Shown here: one piece after another, positions 46,201 to 55,200 of the stretch
Position numbering within the stretch: the first letter of the stretch is position 1
Layout: each line of letters opens with the position of its first letter
Source: Maniola hyperantus
Taxonomy: Eukaryota; Arthropoda; Insecta; Lepidoptera; Nymphalidae
DNA: 64,000 nt
Direction of reading: 5' to 3'
Assembly (NCBI RefSeq): GCF_902806685.2
Contig: NC_048545.1
Location: forward strand, 13,229,926-13,293,925
Notes under the pieces: generated by a model
What the model saw: the letters and a program-made list of their open reading frames with translations, nothing else
What the model was told of the DNA's origin: nothing
The model's database searches: none
Made by a program: the position numbers and the translations under genes

Positions 46201-49200
46201 TGCCTGAGAGTTCTCCATAATGTTCTCAAAGATGTGTGAAGTCTACCAATCCGCACATGGCCAGCGTGGCAGACTATGGCTAAAACCCTTCTCACCTTTA
46301 GAGCAGACCCATGCTCTATAGTGAGCCGGCGATAGGATGACAATGATGATGACGATTAGGACTACACTAGCCTAGAAGATACCTATTCATTCTTGACTTG
46401 AAGGTATCCATATTAAAATTGGAGGGGAAAACTGATGCTAGAAAGGCGTTCCATATCCTAGCGGTTGCAATTAAATTGAACCGCCCATTTCGCTATGCCT
46501 TCGCCGCGCTGTTTTGTAAATCCATATAAATAACTAGCTTATGCTCGCGACTTCGTCCGCATGGACTACATGAATTTCAAGCCAACATTTTACTCCCTTA
46601 GGGGTTGAATTTTCAAAAATCCATTCTTAGCGGACGCCTACATCATAATAGCTATTCTGCATGCCAAACTTCAGCCCAATTCACCCAGTAGTTTCAGCTG
46701 TGCGTTAATAGATCAGTCAGGCACCGTTTCCTATTAGGCCACGCATTAGTTGAAATAGGCTAGTTGACACTTTTTTTAAGTAGGTCTTAAATGGTTAATA
46801 TTTGTCCTATTAGATCAAAAAAATTAACACTATATTTTTTTGCGCCCTAAAAACCGTAAAACTTTAATTTAAAAATATATTTTTCTTAGACAGGTGAAAA
46901 CACTGTCGGCCATGTTTGGCCGATAGATTATCTGTGCTCTGACGTCATGCATTTGTAAACAACAGCATAACCTCCCAAAGTTTAATAAACATGACTTCTA
47001 TACTAGTTTACATGAAAAATATAGTAATTATCGTTATTGTATCATCCGAGAATGTAAAAACGCATCGATAAAGACCACAAGAAATAAATATACGTAACAC
47101 GCGAAGACTTGCTTAAAGGGATCCTATATCACTAACGACTGCAAACCAAATTTATTTTTGCAAAGATCACTTTGTTGTAAGTCTTATTTAATAACTTATT
47201 CAATTTATAAAGAGAAAACGATAATTTTTTACGTTTACTATGAGTTTTTAGAAATATATAAAAACTAGCTTATGCTCGTGACTTCGCCCGCATTATTAGA
47301 ACGTGATATACTTGTATGTAAACTCATTACATCTAAAGTGAAGAGAGAATAAAATAGCGTTCTATATTTGTAAGTCTGTCACTTATGAGTTGTCGTTATC
47401 GTTGGAAAAAGAAATGTCTTTCTGTTAAAATAATAAATTATATTTTATGTATTTATCAAGATTGAGTTTATTGGGCGATTCACCTCCTGATCATAAATAA
47501 TTAAGGGGGCATAAGGGCATAATATTGTACCTAATAGGAATATTGTGTGTTTGCCGTAGAACTAGTTTATAGTTATTTTATTTTTATAATCAAATATTTT
47601 TGAGAGTTTTATTTAATCTTATTGATTGATAGAAAATTGTAAAGGCGTGTTTATATTACAATGTAATAGGTTAAGGGCGCGATGTAAGGGCGTGTTTATA
47701 TTACACTGTAATAAGTTAAGGGCACACTGTGTTGTTTGCGATGTAATGGTTTAAGGGCGCGTATTAGAACGTGATATACTTGTATGTAAACTCATTACAT
47801 CTAAAGTGAAGAGAGAATAAAATAGCGTTCTATATTTGTAAGTCTGTCACTTATGAGTTGTCGTTATCGTTGGAAAAAGAAATGTCTTTCTGTTAAAATA
47901 ATAAATTATATTTTATGTATTTATCAAGATTGAATTTATTGGGCGATCCACCTCCTGATGATAAATACGCATGGACTTCATAAATGTCAAACCCCCATTT
48001 AACCCACTCAGGGGTGGAATTTCAAAAAATCCTTTCCTAGTGGATACCTTCTCTTTACTTACAAAGAACACACCCACCAAATTTCATGTATCTAGGACCA
48101 GCTGTTAGATGTTTAGGCTGTGCGTTGATATATTATAAGTTTGTCAGGACTTTAAATTTTATATATATGGATACTACGTTAGTCCACGCGTGACATAGGG
48201 ATGACATTTCTTTGTTTACATATTTAATGACGTCACATCACGGCGTTTTCTGCGTTTCAAATAAAAATAAAAACTGTATTTTTTAAAATTGGATTTATAT
48301 ATCCATCCTGCGTTTTTAATAATTGTTATTGATATATTTCGTTGTCTTAAGCAAAATACTATAATAAATAATCATTTATTGGACGAAATTAGATATGAGT
48401 CAAGTAGCCTATTATATACTGCCTCCGCGCGGCACTGTGCGGCAAATTTGAAGTAGCCCTTAATGCAACCTTCCCAGTACACACTTACCCCTTAATCAAT
48501 ATGAGTTGGTCATCACAGATTTGTTCCTGCACCACTTCCGCGGCCTCGCCAATCATGCTCGCTTCAAACACTTCCTCGCCTGAAACATATCAAATCAAAT
48601 CAAATGTCTTATTCAAAATTATATAGTGGTGATCATTTTTACGCGAACTTAAAACTAAAGCTACGAGGGTTCCAAACGCGCCCAGGTCTGAGAAGAGCCC
48701 ACAAGAAACTCAGCCGGGTATAATGTACTCACCGTCCATATTAGTGAGCGACGTGAGGTAGGCCGCGCCCGTGGCTTTGGCGATCCTCTTGAGGTCCGCC
48801 TTCTTGCAGCGCCGCACGCCCATCGCGCCGGCCTCCACAAAGTACTTGAGGCACAGGTCATCGATGCCTCCGGAACATAGGATCACGTTGACGCCGGTGG
48901 AGAGGATCTTGTGCAGCCTCTCCTTGGTGATGTCGAGCTCGCGGGCGCGGATCGCTTCCAGCTTCTCTGGATCTGAGACGAGGACCTGGAGCATTTCGAT
49001 GTTATTAGTTAAAACTGCGCTTAACTTGCGTTGCGAGCCGCTGAATTCAGGCAACGCCGTGGCGGGTTGAAGTCCTACAAGATACCTATTCAAGCAACTG
49101 AGGCCATTTTAAAGATATTTTTTGTTTACTATTATGCTCAGTGATGATGGTAAGTAATGTATAATGGATTATACCTACAATGGTAATGGTTAATGGTTAA

Positions 49201-52200
49201 TGGGTAAGTAATGAGGCTAATTCCGTTGTACGCAATCTCTAAACTAAACTAAAATGGCACGTCTAAATCTATTGCTATCCCTTTCATAATGTTGCTTGCA
49301 GGAAAGGATGGCACTAGATTTAGACCTGTTAATTTAGTTTACTTTTGTTGAAATAATGTAACAAAAATCTAAATTAAAAGGGTAGAACCCAGAGCCGTAA
49401 AACCAGTTAGATAATGTAAATAAAATTGAAGATGGCAATACACATACTTTTGTTGTTGTCCAGCAGAGGCGCATGTCTTTTCGAGTTTCGCTAATCTAAT
49501 ATTATAAGTCTGATTAAATAACAAGAATCATATACAAGTGTTCTATTTTATTTAGAATAAAAAACATGAACAAATAACAGGTTATGGGCCCAGAACGCGT
49601 GGACAACAAAAAAAAGGTCGATAAAAATACTACGCTGTAAAAAGGCGTGGGTCGCCATTTTGGACTCCGGTTATTAAAAGTTGAAAATCGTGAATTTCTA
49701 TCACGGGACACGGAGTAATTACGTTAGTACAATGGAGGATAAAGAAGACTCCAAAATCAAACTACGGGGCGAAGAAAATTGGACCATTTGGAAGTTTCAA
49801 ATAACACTTCAATTAAAATCCAAAGGACTTTACGACACACTTTTAAAAGATGAAAAAGGTACCGAAAAAGATGCAAAGACCATGGCATTATTAGTGAATC
49901 GAATGACTGAGAATGTTATATCGCACGTGTTATCATGTGACAGCGCCAGCCAAATGTGGAAAAAACTTTTGTCAATATATGAACAAGATTCCCACGTGAG
50001 TATTCACCTACTTTATCAGCAGTTTTATGCAATAACATATGAAAATAATATGACAGATTTACTAACAAAAATTGAGAACCTTAAGTCAAAGATAATTGCC
50101 CGTGGAGAAAACCTAACAGACAAAATGATCATCACAAAAGTTTTGATGAGTCTGCCTCAAGAGTACAAACACTTTATCTCAGCTTGGGAGTCGCTTCCTG
50201 AAGAACGTCAGAGCTTCAACGAGTTAAGTGCACGTTTACATCTAGAGGAAACAAGATCTAAGGAGGGCGAGGCCAGCGAGGCATTACTAGCTAAACAAAG
50301 GAAACAAACTCATCCAACTTTCAATAATAAGAATAAATTACAATGTAAATTCTGTAAAAAGTATAATCATACCATAGAAAATTGCTGGTTTAAACAAAGA
50401 AAAGCTCAAAAGAATACACACAACGACAATACCAATGCATTTATCTTAGCATCAGATGAGGAAACTGCGGCTGCAGCATCTTCTTCGAGCGAGTGGATCC
50501 TGGACTCCGGTGCTAGTGAACATATGTGCTACGATCGGTCAATATTTTCAAAGTTTAGTGAAATTTCTCAGCGTAAAGTGAAAATAGGTGACGGCACCAC
50601 TTTAGATGTGTTAGGAATTGGTACCATACAATGCGAGGCTTGGAACGGTATAAAGTGGATTGAAACAAAACTGTCAGATGTATTGTATGTTCCCTCATTA
50701 AAAGCAAACCTTTTCTCTGTTGGTAAATGTTTAGATAAAGGTTATTTTATGAAAAGTGATCAAAATTATTGTAAAATTTTAGATTCAAATAACAGTGTAC
50801 GAGCAATTGCTAAGAGGTTAGATACTAAATTATATAAATTGTTTTTCAGAGTAGAACCACCTACCGCTAACTATGTTTCTAGTTTAACTGAGTGGCATGA
50901 AAAGTTTTGTCATCAAAATTATCAATATGTTAAAAAGTATCTTGATCTTCATAATATTAGGTATGAAAATTCAAAAGTGTATCCATGCAAATCCTGTTTA
51001 CAAGGCAAACAGCACAGAGTAACCTACAGTAACAGTGAGTCTAGATCTTCAGTGCCAGGTGAGTTGATACATGCTGACTTATGTGGTCCTGTAGAATCTA
51101 ATTCTATTGGCGGCTCTAGATATTTCTTGTTGCTTAAGGATGACATGTCAGGTTATAAGTTTGTTTATTTTCTCAAACATAAAAATGAAGTAAAACAACA
51201 CTTACAAAATTGCATAAAATTAATTAAAAATCAGACTGGTAATTCTATGAAGTATTTGAGGACTGACAATGGCTTAGAGTTTCTTAACAGTGATATAAAG
51301 GCCATGTTAGATAACCTAGGAATCTGCCATCAGAGAACCGTAGCTTACACTCCTCAACAGAACGGCCGTGTAGAACGTGAGAACCGGACCATCATGGAAG
51401 CTGCAAGAACATTAATTACAGGTATGTCTAAACGCTTTTGGGCTGAAGCTGTCAACACAGTGGTATTTACATTAAATAGGTGTGGATCCAGTCCAGTGAT
51501 GAATAAAACTCCTTATGAGGTATGGTTTAATAAATCTTTTGATATTAATTTTCTTAGGAAGTTTGGTGTGCAATGTGCTGTACATATTCCTAAAGAAAAA
51601 CGCAGAAAACTGGATGGGAAAACCAAATTTGGGATATTTATAGGCTATGATACAAATGTCAAAGGCTATAGAGTATATTTCTCTAATACTGATAAAGTTG
51701 AGAAGGTGAGGGATGTCATCTTCCTACCGGAAAGTGGGGAAATTCCACGAAAAAATCAGGTAAGTATTAGCCATCATGACTCTGATATATCTTCCAGTAG
51801 TGAAGAGTCTGAAGAGGAATTGCAAAGTCAGAGCAGTAAACACTCTCAGGAGGTACTAAAACACTCTACGGAGGAAAAACACTTCCAGGAAAATAAAAAC
51901 TCTACAGAGATTACTGGTGAGGTTAATATCAACAAAACTGATGCATCATCAGGTACAAGTTCAGATGCACGACAAGCTGGGGATATCATGCTGCGAGATC
52001 GTCATAAGATCATCAACCCAAAGAGGTATGACACTGAATTTTTAAGTTATGCTTACATGACAGAGTTGGAAAATGAACCCCAGTCCTACCAAGAGGCTAT
52101 GGAATCCAACGAGTCCACTAAATGGAAAGAAGCCATTAATACTGAGCTTAAGGCTTTGGAAGAAAACCATACTTGGGATGTAATAACGGTAAAACCGGAA

Positions 52201-55200
52201 GAAAATATTATAGATACCAAATGGGTATTTAAAAGGAAGAAAAACAGTGAAGGTAAAGTACAAGTTTATAAAGCTCGCTTGGTCGCTCGAGGTTTCCTTC
52301 AAACAGGTGTATCCTATGATGAAGTTTACTCACCTGTCACCAGCTTAACTACAGTAAGAATCTTAATTTCTATAGCTGCATATTATGGCTGGAATATCCA
52401 TCAACTTGATATATGTAGTGCCTTCCTACATAGTTCTATAAATGAGGATATCTATATCTACTTACCAGAGGGTCATAGTCAGTCAGGCAAAGTTGGAAAA
52501 CTCAAGAAAGCTATTTATGGGTTAAAGAAAGCACCTAGATACTGGTATGACACTTTCTGTAATTTCATGGTTAGTCAGGGTTTTAAAAGGTCTAAAACAG
52601 ACATGTGTTTATATATTAAAATACTTGAAAACACAAAAACATTTGTTGTGCAGTATGTAGATGATATTCTAATAATAAGTTCTCATGAGTCTATAGTAGA
52701 ATACTTAAAACAACAAATGGGTAAAACTTTCAAAATTAAAGACTTAGGTCTAGCTTCATACTACCTAGGCATTCGAATTATGCAGGAAAAGGATTTCATC
52801 TCATTAGATCAATGTGAATACTTAAAAGGTATATTACAGGTATTTAACATGTCTGATTGCAAAGCTGTGACTATCCCTTTAGAACCAAATTTCAACAGTT
52901 CACACTTGTTAAAAGAAAGCTCTGAGACTCCAGAAATAGAAAATAGATGCAGAAAATTAATAGGCTGCATTATGTATGCTATGTTAGGCACCAGACCTGA
53001 CTTGTCAATATCCATAAGTATACTAAGTAGATTTCAAAACAGTGCTAGTACAGACCTATGGAAACACTTAAAACATATACTAAGGTATATAAAAGCTACT
53101 CTAGATATAAAGTTGTTATATAAACGGAATTTGAATAATATTCTTTGTAGAAATCCTTTGAAAGCCTATGTGGATGCTGATTGGGGAGGTGACACAGTTA
53201 GTAGAAAATCAACCTCAGGCTATTGTTTAATGGTTTTTAATAATCTAATACTGTGGTGTAGTGGAAAACAAACGTGTGTCTCTCTATCCTCCACCGAGGC
53301 TGAATATATAGCACTAAGTCAGTGTGTCGCTGAAGCATGTTGGTTAAGAAATCTGTTTTCAGAGTTGTCTCTGTTATCTGATAGTGAACTTAGTGTTTTG
53401 ATTTTGGAAGACAATAGGTCTGCAATCTGTGCTGCTAATAACAGTGGCATATCAAAACGTTTGAAGCATATAGATATAAAATATCATTTTGTTCAAGACA
53501 AGTTATCTCAAAATTTAATAATAATAAACTATATAAAAACTGAAGAACAAATTGCAGATCTGTTGACAAAGCCTTTACCTAAACCAAAATTAGATAAGTT
53601 TAAAAATTGTATTAATTTAATTTAAACTTAAGGTTTTGCAGTAGAGATATCCTAGCGAAGCTCGAATAGCTTATTTTGAATGTTTCTTTGTATCAATTGT
53701 TCCATTAAGGTGGGGTGTTGAAATAATGTAACAAAAATCTAAATTAAAAGGGTAGAACCCAGAGCCGTAAAACCAGTTAGATAATGTAAATAAAATTGAA
53801 GATGGCAATACACATACTTTTGTTGTTGTCCAGCAGAGGCGCATGTCTTTTCGAGTTTCGCTAATCTAATATTATAAGTCTGATTAAATAACAAGAATCA
53901 TATACAAGTGTTCTATTTTATTTAGAATAAAAAACATGAACAAATAACAACTTTAGAGATTGTGTAAAAGAGAATCGGCCCCATTGTGTATTTAAAATTA
54001 TTTAGAAATTTCCTTCAAGTGTAGGTAAAAACACTATAAAAAATATAAAATATACCTTATATTATTCTTTAATTGAAATAAAAAGTAAGCAAATCACTTC
54101 TGAAATAAACACGTTCTTATCATAATTACATCATCCAAAATCCATGAAACTGATACAAATAAAAGATTTAAGCACCAAAATGAAAAGGCATGAAAAATAC
54201 ATTATCATTTATCTTCGCTAGCGCGATTCAGCTCCATGCAGCGACATCTATATTATTTGGTTGGAAATTGATGTAAAATCTTGTATGAAAAAGAACTTAG
54301 GTATCTTCGCTAACGTGATTTATCTCTATTCAGCGACATCTATATTTTATTGGATAATATATTTTATGTAAAATCTTATATGCAAAAGCACTTAGGTTTT
54401 ACCTGCACACCCATCTTCATCTTCGTCTTCTGCAGCGAGAAATCAAGGCAGGCGATCTTGGCATTCAAAATCTTGCGAGGCATGGCCTGGGAAGCTATGG
54501 TACAGTTCAAGGCGTAGCCTTTGACCAGCACACTCTCGCGCGCGCTTCGTCCGTGCGCCTTGAGGATGTTGACTGCCTTGATGGGGTACACTGCGTTGCC
54601 CTTGGAGTCATTGGTCTTGATAGCTTGAGCCGCATCCACTATCATTTCTGAGAAGAAGTCTGCATCACTGGTGTTGGGAGGTCAGGAATTCAGTAGAAAG
54701 TTGAAGTTTTGGAAGTAAAAATTTTTAGTCGCGACTTGCGACAATAACGAGATGTTTTTAGGGTTGTACCTCGAAAGGAATAAGGAACCCAAGAAACCTA
54801 TAGGGTACTTCCCGTTGACCTAGAATTATGAAATTTGGCAGGTAGGTATGTCTTATAGCACATGGAAGGGGGAAAATCAGAAAACCGTGAATTTGTGGTC
54901 ACATCATAAAAAAAATTAAAATGTATACATGAACATTCTAAAACAGATTTTAATTTATTTTTATGCATAATAGTTTTTGAATTATCGCGCAAAATGTCGA
55001 AAAAATACGACTGTAGTACGGGACCCACTTGGTCGGTTTTTTTTCGGATAGAAGTAACGTTCATATGTCACGTCCACCGAAAATGGTCAGCAAACACCAT
55101 GGCCGCAAAAACCTCTACTAAAATAACATGGAAGTAAATTGATTATGGGCAACTGTGACAAACCTCTGGTTTGTTTGCTTCTATTGACTGAACTAGAAGT

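Larger units (their letters stand above)
49346..53949 (+). mobile_element. Intact Ty1/copia LTR retrotransposon in a CCT1 intron
   Basis: Two 234-bp LTRs (49346-49579 and 53716-53949) begin TG and end CA and appear identical base for base. The target duplication ACTTT flanks them (49341-49345, 53950-53954). The primer site 49580-49593 and polypurine tract 53707-53715 are in place, and one uninterrupted polyprotein frame fills the interior. Orientation is opposite to CCT1 transcription. The target is itself a TIR element (49218-49345 resuming at 53955-53985). Identical LTRs mean a very recent insertion. Confidence 0.96.

Noticed and set aside
47294..47967. Simple tandem duplication of 206 bp
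   Set aside because: The 5-bp target duplication and the clean empty site in the inverted partner copy fit insertion of a discrete element better.
49681..49731. Upstream extension of the copia polyprotein
   Set aside because: Open but begins with TTG; the first ATG at 49732 gives a standard copia Gag start.
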